Shown one piece after another: positions 38,856 to 50,291 of a stretch of DNA of 64,000 bases. Below the pieces are notes generated by a model. The model searched no databases, was not told where the DNA came from, and saw only the letters and a list, made by a program, of their open reading frames with translations. The stretch is from Thiotrichales bacterium (GTDB lineage Bacteria > Pseudomonadota > Gammaproteobacteria > HK1), in assembly GCA_026709935.1 (NCBI GenBank), contig JAPOSC010000065.1, positions 228,547-292,546 on the forward strand, read 5' to 3'. How positions within the stretch are numbered: position 1 is the first letter of the stretch; each line of letters begins with the position of its first letter. A program made the translations under genes and the position numbers.

Positions 38856-38970
38856 GTACGGGAATTCTTCCGCGTCCGATCGTCGCTGACGGGGGATTGA
38901 ACGACGGTGGAGCGCATTCCGGCTGGGAGGATGGGCTGCTTCGCGCTCTGCGACGGACGCCCGGCTGCGG

Positions 38971-39447
38971 TCATCGCGCCTCGATCAGCGCCACTGCGTG
39001 GGCTGCGATCCCCTCGCCCCGGCCCGTGAAGCCCATGCCCTCCGTCGTGGTCGCTTTGATGTTCATCGCGCCGATCACGATACCGAGGTCGTCGGCGAGG
39101 TGCTCTCGCATGCGATGCAGGTGTGGCGCAAGCCGCGGCGCCTGCGCGACGATGGTGGCATCGGCATTCCCGACCCTGAACCCCTCTTCGCGCACGAGGC
39201 CGACCACGCGGCGGAGCAGGATGCGGCTGTCGATGCCGGCGAACTTCGCGCTCGTGTCCGGAAAGTGGCGACCGATGTCGCCGAGCCCCGCCGCGCCGAG
39301 CAGGGCATCGCACAGCGCGTGAACCAGGACATCGCCGTCGGAGTGGGCAGCGAGCCCGCAGTCGAATTCGATGGTGACCCCGCCGAGCACCAGCTTCGCC
39401 CCGGGAGCGAAACGGTGGGCGTCATATCCGTGGCCGATTCGAATCAT
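38971..39447 (-). CDS. ispF: 2-C-methyl-D-erythritol 2,4-cyclodiphosphate synthase
   Basis: A 158-residue enzyme of the MEP isoprenoid pathway that cyclises CDP-ME 2-phosphate. The metal-binding start [11 protein letters not shown], the [30 protein letters not shown] block and [19 protein letters not shown] are complete. The start overlaps the ispD stop by one base (TGATG), the standard ispDF arrangement. It is the last gene of the pyrG-kdsA-eno-ftsB-ispD-ispF series. Confidence 0.97.
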   Translation of the reverse strand: MIRIGHGYDAHRFAPGAKLVLGGVTIEFDCGLAAHSDGDVLVHALCDALLGAAGLGDIGRHFPDTSAKFAGIDSRILLRRVVGLVREEGFRVGNADATIVAQAPRLAPHLHRMREHLADDLGIVIGAMNIKATTTEGMGFTGRGEGIAAHAVALIEAR

Positions 39448-40166
39448 CACCGCCGCTCCCGTCCGTCGAGCAGGGCGCGCGCCAGGGCCAGGTCTTCCGG
39501 GTGGGTGATCTTGATGTTGCCCGGCGAACCTTCGACGAGCCGGGGCCGCGCGCCGGTGCGCTCCATGGCCTGAGCTTCGTCGGTCACCGCACAACCGCTG
39601 CGGACTGCGTCGCGGAGCGCCGCCCTCAGCCGACTGAGGGGGAAGACCTGGGGAGTGAGCGCGCGCCAGAGCCGGGAGCGGTCCACGGTGTCCGCGATCG
39701 CGCCTTCCGGGCCGGCCCGCTTGAGGGTGTCGGATACCGGGGCGGCGAGAATGGCGCCGTCCGGGGCGCATCGTGCCGCCGCGACGACCCGCTCGATGTC
39801 CGTCACCTCGACGCAGGGACGAACCGCGTCGTGCACCATGACCAGGTCGTCGTCCGCCGCGAAGGTGCTCAGGTGATCGAGCGCGTTCAGCACCGATTCG
39901 CGCCGCTCGGCGCCACCGTCGACGGATTCGACAACAACGTCGAAGCCCTTGGCCGCGGCGTCCCACCAGGGATCGGCTGGCGCCACCGCAGCCACGATGC
40001 CCGCGACCCCCGGTGCCGCTGCGAGTCTGGCCATGACGTGCGCGATGATCGGACGAGCGCCGAGCATGACGTACTGTTTGGGACGGTCGCCCGAGAACCG
40101 CCGCCCGATACCGGCCGCGGGCACGACCGCCCACACGTCGGAGGTCTGCATGGCAAGGTCGGCCAT
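39447..40166 (-). CDS. ispD: 2-C-methyl-D-erythritol 4-phosphate cytidylyltransferase
   Basis: A 239-residue enzyme of the MEP pathway that joins CMP to methylerythritol phosphate. The nucleotide-binding motif is [23 protein letters not shown], and [16 protein letters not shown] and [10 protein letters not shown] follow in order. ATG 40166 is chosen; an in-frame ATG at 40151 (MQTSDVWAV) would be closer to the usual N-terminus. Neither has a good ribosome site, since the DNA directly upstream is repeat family A, which separates ispD from ftsB. Confidence 0.97.
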   Translation of the reverse strand: MADLAMQTSDVWAVVPAAGIGRRFSGDRPKQYVMLGARPIIAHVMARLAAAPGVAGIVAAVAPADPWWDAAAKGFDVVVESVDGGAERRESVLNALDHLSTFAADDDLVMVHDAVRPCVEVTDIERVVAAARCAPDGAILAAPVSDTLKRAGPEGAIADTVDRSRLWRALTPQVFPLSRLRAALRDAVRSGCAVTDEAQAMERTGARPRLVEGSPGNIKITHPEDLALARALLDGRERR

Positions 40167-40175
40167 CGTTCAGCG

Positions 40176-40287
40176 ATTCCCGCCGACGTCCCACGAGGCC
40201 ATCATGCGGTGCGATTCCGACGAGATTCGGGCCTCTGGAACGTCCATTCGGGGCGATTTCGAGCGCATGTTCCAGCCCGGCGGGAAT
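40176..40287. repeat. Dispersed repeat family A, copy 4
   Basis: A 112-bp copy between ftsB and ispD, with perfect 9-bp ends: ATTCCCGCC and GGCGGGAAT. The core reads GAGGCCATCATGCGGTGCGA, TTCCGACGAGATTCG, CGTCCATTCGGGGCGATTTC and GAGCGCATGTTCCAGCCCGG. It interrupts what is normally a tightly packed operon and lies 9 bp from the chosen ispD start. Confidence 0.82.
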
Positions 40288-40293
40288 GACCGG

Positions 40294-40566
40294 TCAGGGC
40301 TCCAGAACCTGGTAGAAGATCTCATCCCGCCCGATCATCCCGAGGTTGGTGCGCGCCCGCTCCTCCACCGCCTCGAGCCCTTCCTTCAGATCCAGGACCT
40401 CCGCCCCAAGACGGCGGTTGCGATCCTCCAGCCGGGCATTTTCCTCGCGCTGCGACGCGATCGCCGTCTCCAGGCGATGCACGCCCGGCATGCCACGATC
40501 TCCCTGCCAGAGCTGATACTGAAGCACGACAAGTGCGGTCAGGAGAATGGCGATCACGGATTTCAA
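40294..40566 (-). CDS. ftsB: Cell division protein FtsB
   Basis: A 90-residue bitopic protein of the divisome that pairs with FtsL and FtsQ. The N-terminal transmembrane segment (SVIAILLTALVVLQYQLW) is followed by a Leu/Glu/Arg-rich coiled coil (LETAIASQREENARLEDRNRRLGAEVLDLKEG) and the conserved end ARTNLGMIGRDEIFYQV. Its location between eno and ispD is the classic one. Length matches the family. Confidence 0.95.
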   Translation of the reverse strand: MKSVIAILLTALVVLQYQLWQGDRGMPGVHRLETAIASQREENARLEDRNRRLGAEVLDLKEGLEAVEERARTNLGMIGRDEIFYQVLEP

Positions 40567-40642
40567 GGGATATTCCCCCCTTCAGGTTCCGGCAACCATC
40601 GCCGATCGGTACCGGCTCCGAACTGATCGGTGCCCTTTCCGA

Positions 40643-44743
<4,101 letters not shown>

Positions 44744-44768
44744 TCATGAACCGGGAGGATCGGGAGCG

Positions 44769-44842
44769 ATTCCCGCCGACGCTCGGAGGCACCATCCCAC
44801 CGCGCAATTCCGGCGAGACTCCGAGCTCCGGAGTGTCAACCA
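44769..44842. repeat. Dispersed repeat family A, partial copy 5
   Basis: Only the left part is present: GATTCCCGCCGACG at the start, then CGCAATTCCGGCGAGACTCC, matching the copy at 40176. The right half is missing and is replaced by the 3' end of darP. The darP stop codon (44836-44838) falls inside the element. Confidence 0.6.
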
Positions 44843-45348
44843 ACGCCGGGGGTGTCGGGAACGTCAAGGCCGCGGTCGCGGAGAAAACGGAACAGACGGC
44901 GACCGCCGGAGCCCCCCGCCTCGTTCCCGTCCTCGCGCCGGGCGGCGGCGACGAGGTGACGCAACTGCTGGAAGTCGGGTCCCGACAACACCGCGCGCAG
45001 CGCGTCCGGCGACTCCTCGCCCCGCACCAGCGCGTCGCGCAACCGTTCGAGGCGGCGGTGGCGCGCCGCTTCACGCCGGCCGGGGCGGCGAACGGCGTCG
45101 AGCGCGACCTCGATCGGGCCGGAGTCGCCTTCCCGGAGCAGGCGCGCGATGTAGCGGATCTGCCGCCGTCGGGCGGCGCGTTCCAGACCGCGCGCGCCGG
45201 CCACCGCGGCTTCGAGATCCGGCCACAGGGGGATGCGCGCAAGGTCGCTCTCGCCCAGCGCGGTCAGCGATTCGGCGAGCGTCTGCAACGCAAGCGCTTC
45301 CCGCCGGCGCTGCGACTTCGACTTGCGGGTCGCCTCGGAGTCGTTCAT
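44836..45348 (-). CDS. darP: Ribosome-associated protein DarP (YjgA, DUF615)
   Basis: A 170-residue protein of the YjgA/DarP family, which assists late 50S ribosomal subunit assembly. Recognisable parts are SKSQRRREALALQTLAESLTALGE, RQIRYIARLLREGD, RHRRLERLRDALVRGEE and RHLVAAARREDGN. ATG 45348 is chosen to give the usual MNDSE start; a longer frame to 45405 has no support. The protein is about 10 residues shorter than E. coli DarP, and its last residues and stop are formed by a half copy of repeat A. It is divergent from pepN. Confidence 0.9.
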   Translation of the reverse strand: MNDSEATRKSKSQRRREALALQTLAESLTALGESDLARIPLWPDLEAAVAGARGLERAARRRQIRYIARLLREGDSGPIEVALDAVRRPGRREAARHRRLERLRDALVRGEESPDALRAVLSGPDFQQLRHLVAAARREDGNEAGGSGGRRLFRFLRDRGLDVPDTPGVG

Positions 45349-45420
45349 GCGCGCGTGCCTCCCGGATTGCGTGGAAAGGGAATCATCGACCAGTCTCTCC
45401 ACCATTCACAAATGACCAAG

Positions 45421-45466
45421 AAGTTGCTCGGGAAGTTGCTCGGGAAATTGCTCGGGAGGTTGACAT
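45421..45466. repeat. 12-bp tandem repeat before pepN
   Basis: Three 12-bp units, AAGTTGCTCGGG twice and AAATTGCTCGGG once, followed by a decayed fourth (AGGTTGACATGC). They occupy the darP-pepN divergent promoter region, ending about 50 bp before the pepN ATG. The last unit contains TTGACA, the sigma-70 -35 consensus, at 45460-45465, but no good -10 box follows at 17 bp. Confidence 0.7.
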
Positions 45467-45514
45467 GCGCGATGCACAGGGCATCTTGCACCCCGGACCA
45501 TCCAGGGACTTCCG

Positions 45515-48157
45515 ATGAACACCACCGAACCCACCGTCACCCGGCTCGCGGACTACGCTCCGCCCCCATTCCTCGTCGATGAGGTGGACCTCGAATTCGA
45601 GCTCGACGAGGCGCGGACCCTGGTGCGGGCGAAGCTCAGGGTTCGGCGCAACCCCGACGCCTCGCCGGAAGCGGATCTGGTCCTCGACGGAGAAGGTCTG
45701 GAAACCGGTGCGGTGGGCATCGACGGGGTGGCGGTTTCCGGAAACCGTATCGAGGTCGGGGAGGAGACACTGACGATCCGCGATGCGCCCGACCGGTTCG
45801 TGCTCGACACCGAGGTCGCGGTCCGACCCGGCGCCAACAAGTCGCTCGAAGGGCTCTACGCGTCGTCGGGGAACCTCTGCACGCAGTGCGAGGCGGAAGG
45901 GTTCCGGAAGATCACCTGGTTCCCCGACCGCCCGGACGTGATGGCGCGGTACCGCGTGCGCATCACGGGCGACCCGGAGCGGTATCCCGTGATGCTGTCG
46001 AACGGCAACGACGTCGAGCGCGGCACCCTCGACGACGGTCGCCGGTACGTGGTGTGGGAGGACCCGTTCCCGAAGCCGAGCTACCTCTTCGCCCTCGTCG
46101 CGGGTCGGCTCGAATGCGTCGAGGACCGCTTCACCACCCGCTCGGGGCGCACGGTGACGCTGCGCATCTACGTCGAACCCCACAACATCGACCGCTGCGA
46201 CCACGCGATGGATTCGCTCCGACGCGCGATGCGCTGGGACGAGGAGGTCTACGGCCTGGAGTACGACCTCGACACCTTCATGATCGTCGCGGTCGACGAC
46301 TTCAACATGGGGGCGATGGAGAACAAGGGGCTCAACATCTTCAACTCCGTGTACGTGCTCGCCCGCCCCGACACCGCCACCGACCGGGACTTCGCGGCGA
46401 TCGAGACCGTCATCGCGCACGAGTACTTCCACAACTGGACCGGCAACCGTGTCACCTGCCGCGACTGGTTCCAGTTGAGCCTCAAGGAAGGCCTCACGGT
46501 GTTCCGCGACCAGCAGTTCACCGCCGACATGTCGCTGCGCGACGTGAAGCGCATTCGTGATGTGCGGGTGCTGCGAAGCCACCAGTTTGCAGAGGACGCG
46601 GGCCCGATGGCACACCCCGTGCGGCCCGACTCCTACATCGAGATCAGCAACTTCTACACCGTCACCATCTACAACAAGGGCGCCGAGGTCATCCGGATGC
46701 TGCACACCCTGCTCGGCGACGAGACGTTCCGGGCGGGGGTCAGGCTCTACTTCGAGCGCCACGACGGCCAGGCCGTCACCACCGACGACTTCGTCGCGGC
46801 GATGGAAACCGCGGCGGGGACGGACCTTGCGCAGTTTCGGCGCTGGTACACGCAGGCCGGCACGCCGGTGCTCCGCGTCCGCGGCACGTACGACGCCGCG
46901 CGCTCGCAGTACGTGCTCGACATCGAGCAGCACACCCCGCCGACCCCGGGACAACCGGAGAAGCGGCCGCTGCACGTCCCGGTCCGGGTCGCGCTGCTCG
47001 GCCCGGACGGAGGCAATCTTCCGCTCTGCTCGGCGGAGCCGGCGCTGACCGGCGATGGCGAAGCGGTGCTCGATGTCCGCGAAGGGCGGCAGAGCTTTTG
47101 CTTCTCGAACGTCGCCACCTCCCCGGTCGCGTCGCTCGCGCGCGGCTTCTCCGCTCCGGTGAAGGTCGACATCGAGCGAAGCGAGGACGAACTCGAATTC
47201 CTGATCGCCCACGAGACCGACCCGTTCAACCGCTGGGACGCGGCACAGGAATACGCAACCCGGCTGATGCTGCGGATGGTCGGCGACCGGCTCACGGGCG
47301 TCGAAGCCGGCGTTCCCGACGGGTTCGTCGCCGCCATGCGCGCCCTGCTCCTCGACGCCGCCGCCGACCCGGCATTCACGGCGGAAGCGCTCACCCTGCC
47401 GTCGGAATCGAACCTCGCGGATCGCATGGAAGTGATTGCGATCGAGGCCATCCACGAAGTGCGCGAGACGTTGAAAACGACGCTGGCCCAGCGCCTCTCG
47501 GACGCCTTTGCGTCCGTCCACGATGCGCACCGATCCCGCGGACCCTACCGCTTCGACGCCGACAGCGTCGGACGCCGTAGCCTGAAGAACCTCTGCCTCG
47601 GCTACCTGATGGAGCTCGACGACTCGACGGTGCGTTCGAAGTGCCGACGCCAGCTCGAGACCGCGGACAACATGACCGATGCGCTCGCCGCCCTCGCCTG
47701 CTTCGCCGACTCGCCCGCTCCGGAGCGGCACGACCGGCTCGCATGGTTCGAAGAACGCTGGAAGGACGACCCGCTGGTGCTCGACAAGTGGTTCTCGCTC
47801 CAGGCCACCTCGCGCCGGCCCGACACCCTCGACAACGTCCGCGGGCTCACCGCCCACCCCGGCTTCGATCTCCGGAACCCGAACCGGGTCCGGGCGCTCC
47901 TCGGCGCGTTCTGTCACGCCAACCAGTGCCGGTTCCACGATGCGTCCGGTCGGGGATACCGGCTTCTCTGCGAGCACGTGCTGGCCATCGACGCGTTCAA
48001 TCCGCAGTCCGCAGCCCGGCTGCTGGGCGCGGCCAGCCGCTGGCGGCGCCTCGACCCGGCCCGCGGGGCGTTGCTGCGCCGCGAACTCGAAGGGGTGCTC
48101 GCCGCGCCCGGTCTTTCCAGAGACTGCCACGAGATCGCGAAGAAGTTCCTGGCCTGA
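45515..48157 (+). CDS. pepN: Aminopeptidase N
   Basis: An 880-residue M1-family zinc aminopeptidase that removes N-terminal residues from peptides in the cytoplasm. The substrate motif GAMENKGLNIFNS and the zinc site VIAHEYFHNWTGNRVTCRDWFQLSLKEGLTVFRDQ (HEXXH plus the distal Glu) are intact. The C-terminal half carries the DUF3458 Ig-like and helical domains (LRVRGTYDAARSQYVLDIEQHTPPTPGQ and onward). Length matches the E. coli enzyme (870). No defect is seen. It has its own promoter region, shared with darP. Confidence 0.97.
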   Translation: MNTTEPTVTRLADYAPPPFLVDEVDLEFELDEARTLVRAKLRVRRNPDASPEADLVLDGEGLETGAVGIDGVAVSGNRIEVGEETLTIRDAPDRFVLDTEVAVRPGANKSLEGLYASSGNLCTQCEAEGFRKITWFPDRPDVMARYRVRITGDPERYPVMLSNGNDVERGTLDDGRRYVVWEDPFPKPSYLFALVAGRLECVEDRFTTRSGRTVTLRIYVEPHNIDRCDHAMDSLRRAMRWDEEVYGLEYDLDTFMIVAVDDFNMGAMENKGLNIFNSVYVLARPDTATDRDFAAIETVIAHEYFHNWTGNRVTCRDWFQLSLKEGLTVFRDQQFTADMSLRDVKRIRDVRVLRSHQFAEDAGPMAHPVRPDSYIEISNFYTVTIYNKGAEVIRMLHTLLGDETFRAGVRLYFERHDGQAVTTDDFVAAMETAAGTDLAQFRRWYTQAGTPVLRVRGTYDAARSQYVLDIEQHTPPTPGQPEKRPLHVPVRVALLGPDGGNLPLCSAEPALTGDGEAVLDVREGRQSFCFSNVATSPVASLARGFSAPVKVDIERSEDELEFLIAHETDPFNRWDAAQEYATRLMLRMVGDRLTGVEAGVPDGFVAAMRALLLDAAADPAFTAEALTLPSESNLADRMEVIAIEAIHEVRETLKTTLAQRLSDAFASVHDAHRSRGPYRFDADSVGRRSLKNLCLGYLMELDDSTVRSKCRRQLETADNMTDALAALACFADSPAPERHDRLAWFEERWKDDPLVLDKWFSLQATSRRPDTLDNVRGLTAHPGFDLRNPNRVRALLGAFCHANQCRFHDASGRGYRLLCEHVLAIDAFNPQSAARLLGAASRWRRLDPARGALLRRELEGVLAAPGLSRDCHEIAKKFLA

Positions 48158-48288
48158 CCCGGAAATTCACGGCTGCGGGCGCGGATTTGATCGAACCAAC
48201 GCTTGCTTCCGCAGGCGTTTCACGTTTTTGCCGCGTTGAACGCGGCCATCTACGCGCCCTCGCTTCGCGAATCGGTGAAATTTCCGGG
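48158..48288. repeat. 131-bp segment bounded by inverted repeats after pepN
   Basis: CCCGGAAATTCAC at 48158-48170, starting at the pepN stop, pairs with GTGAAATTTCCGGG at 48275-48288 with one extra T. About 104 bp lie between. No related copy was found with certainty, though AAAATTTCCGGGTGA near 49079 shares the end sequence. The rest of the gap to 48615 holds no gene that I can support. Confidence 0.5.
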
Positions 48289-48615
48289 CTGACGCAGACC
48301 ACTCGAGCCGCTCGCGGCCATCCCCGGGTTCGAGCTCGCAGCAGTTCCTCGCCTGCTTCCCCCCGCAACCATCGAGAGCCGGCACCGATGGCGGCGCCCG
48401 GCCACCCTCCGGACGCGCCGGCCCGCGCCCATAACGTGAGGCCACTCGCGAATCGCAAACTGCACCTGCGTGCCACCCACGAAAAAGTCATGCACTTTAC
48501 GAATTCGGATCGGGTTCCACCCTTGTCGGAAGTCGAAGCGACTGTCGAGAATTCTCGGCCGATCCCGCCCGGCACGACCCACGGCGGGCCGAATCGATCA
48601 TCACGAGGGGCTGCC

Positions 48616-49062
48616 ATGACTTCGATGACCATGACTTCCGGGATTCTCGTTGCCGCCGGCCTCGCCGGTGTTGTCGCCTTCCAGGCTTCGGCCGCGGATC
48701 TCACCGTCGAAGTGCGGGGCATCCGATCCAGCGAAGGCCGCGTCCTGCTCGCCGTGCACGGACCGCAATCGAAGGACACGTTTCCCGCCGGAGACGAGGT
48801 GGCAGCGGCCCGCCGCGCATCCGCCCGCACCGGAACGCTGCGATTCGTGATCGACGACCTTCCTCCCGGCCGGTACGCCCTGACCGCCTTCCACGACGAG
48901 AACGACAACGGCGATCTCGACACCGGTCTGTTCGGCATTCCCAGGGAGGGGTACGGCTTCGGCAACGACGCGAAGGCGACCTTCGGCCCCCCCAGCTTCG
49001 AAGCCGCCGCGATCACCGTGGGCGACACGCCGGAAATCGCGGTGATGAACGTGGTTTATTAG
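48616..49062 (+). CDS. Exported DUF2141 protein
   Basis: A 148-residue periplasmic protein. A signal peptide (MTSGILVAAGLAGVVAFQASA, cleavage before ADLT) precedes a DUF2141 domain, recognised from LTVEVRGIRSSEGRVLLAV, the LPPGRYALTAFHDENDNGDLDTGLFGIPREGYGFGND block and the beta-rich end. The domain is a small beta sandwich of unknown role. ATG 48616 follows GAGGGG. It stands alone, with non-coding DNA on both sides. Confidence 0.9.
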   Translation: MTSMTMTSGILVAAGLAGVVAFQASAADLTVEVRGIRSSEGRVLLAVHGPQSKDTFPAGDEVAAARRASARTGTLRFVIDDLPPGRYALTAFHDENDNGDLDTGLFGIPREGYGFGNDAKATFGPPSFEAAAITVGDTPEIAVMNVVY

Positions 49063-49462
49063 ACCCGGGGATTTGACCAAAATTTCCGGGTGAGTCCGGA
49101 TTTCTCACCAGTTCTCGGCAAGGATCGGAGAACCGTTCACGCGCTGGATGGCTCCGGTTCGAGGGCCAGTGAGAAATGCGGCCCAATACCCGTCTTCTTC
49201 ACGTACGCCTTAACCCGCATTTCTCACTTGGTTGCGATCCGTCCGCCACGACCACGGCGGACAAGCGTCTCGCGATGACAGGGATGTGGGGTGGGAACTC
49301 GCGGCGAGCTACTCGGGTCGCTGGCGGCACCGCCCGGTGCATTGGAAATTCTTATCCGTTCCATCAGGATTCGATCTTGGACTCGTGCCCGGCATTGGCA
49401 CTACGGTGCGTACCGTCCATGGTGCGGGACAGAGGTCGCACCCCAGGCGGAGGACGCATCAA
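49063..49462. other. Intergenic region with an inverted repeat
   Basis: No gene is supported in these 400 bp. CCAGTGAGAAATGCGG at 49166-49181 is matched in reverse by CCGCATTTCTCACTTGG at 49215-49231 (one extra T), a 16-bp stem with a 33-nt loop. A third copy of the motif, GGATTTCTCACC, is at about 49097-49108. The region may hold the promoter of the small secreted gene at 49463. Confidence 0.45.
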
Positions 49463-49975
49463 ATGGTCAGGAAAAACAGGCAATGTACCTCGCGGTTTCT
49501 GACTGCTTTCGTCGTATTGCTCCTTTCAGGCTCGGCGATATCTGTGCTGGCGCATGAGCCACCGAACCGTTGCTATTCGCAGACCCATGTCAGTACAGGA
49601 ACATCATGGTGGAAACCGGATCCGAATATCCCCGAGCATGAGCGTAACGATCGGTCCGACTTCGACGTACCCTGCACGCCATCCGAAATTGAAGTCGCCA
49701 AGCAATGGGAGCAACGTCCGGGCCACGATGCGCAGCATGGGGGTGAGTGCTGGGATGACGGGTACGGCAATTACACGAACTGGCATACTCCCCTTGGATA
49801 TGGTCAAAGTTATCGACACAGACATGCTTGCCACCTCACTTGCACGGCCGTCAACATTTTGGGCGAGCGAGAAGTCCGCATGCATTTTCATAAACGTCAG
49901 ACGGTCGAACTGCCACAAATACAAGGACAAGAATACAGGTGCCCAACTCCGCGACATGCAGGGCCACAGACGTAA
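49463..49975 (+). CDS. Small secreted His/Cys-rich protein, unknown
   Basis: A 170-residue protein with a Sec signal peptide (RFLTAFVVLLLSGSAISVLA, then HEPPN). The mature part has about six Cys and many His, including YRHRHACHLTC and MHFHKRQ, so metal binding or disulfide cross-linking is plausible. No family is recognised. ATG 49463 follows GGAGG at 9 bp. The base composition is nearer to even than in the surrounding genes, suggesting transfer. A strong hairpin at 50009-50041 closes the gene. Confidence 0.65.
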   Translation: MVRKNRQCTSRFLTAFVVLLLSGSAISVLAHEPPNRCYSQTHVSTGTSWWKPDPNIPEHERNDRSDFDVPCTPSEIEVAKQWEQRPGHDAQHGGECWDDGYGNYTNWHTPLGYGQSYRHRHACHLTCTAVNILGEREVRMHFHKRQTVELPQIQGQEYRCPTPRHAGPQT

Positions 49976-50008
49976 CAGCCATGTAATCCCCATTGGACTC
50001 CGCCCTGC

Positions 50009-50041
50009 GTAGTGGCGCCCGATTGCGTCGGGCGCCACTAC
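50009..50041. terminator. Strong hairpin after the secreted protein gene
   Basis: GTAGTGGCGCCCGA and TCGGGCGCCACTAC form a perfect 14-bp stem around a 5-nt loop (TTGCG). No T-run follows on either strand, so it does not look like a classic Rho-independent terminator, but a stem of this strength after a stop codon most likely ends or protects the transcript. Confidence 0.5.
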
Positions 50042-50089
50042 GGTTGTGAACGCAGCTCTGCCAAACCGCGGTGATGGGAGATCCACCCC

Positions 50090-50254
50090 ATGAGACGCGC
50101 AACGCTACTCACCGCGGTGGTTCCGACGATGGTTGCAGGAGGGGCTTTGGCGCAAGACAGCACCACCGACGGGTTTCAGACGACGGGGCACGGCGCAGAA
50201 GGACTTGCCGGAAAGCTGCCCTCGGTCGGTGGCGCTTGGCGAATACCTGCTTGA
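50090..50254 (+). CDS. Possible 54-residue exported peptide
   Basis: A short frame with ATG 50090 preceded by GGGAG. It encodes a signal-peptide-like start (RRATLLTAVVPTMVAGGALA, likely cleavage before QDST) and about 33 further residues (TTDGFQTTGHGAEGLAGKL). No family is recognised. It could be a real small secreted protein or the 5' stub of a gene lost by deletion. It converges on recD, ending 37 bp before the recD stop. Confidence 0.4.
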   Translation: MRRATLLTAVVPTMVAGGALAQDSTTDGFQTTGHGAEGLAGKLPSVGGAWRIPA

Positions 50255-50291
50255 AAGCTGGAGAGGCAGCGGTATGGCCTTCTCCGGCGTC

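Noticed and set aside
45383..48130. 915-codon open frame opposite pepN
   Set aside because: It is an exact shadow of pepN with high-GC third-position bias and resembles no family; pepN motifs are complete on the plus strand.
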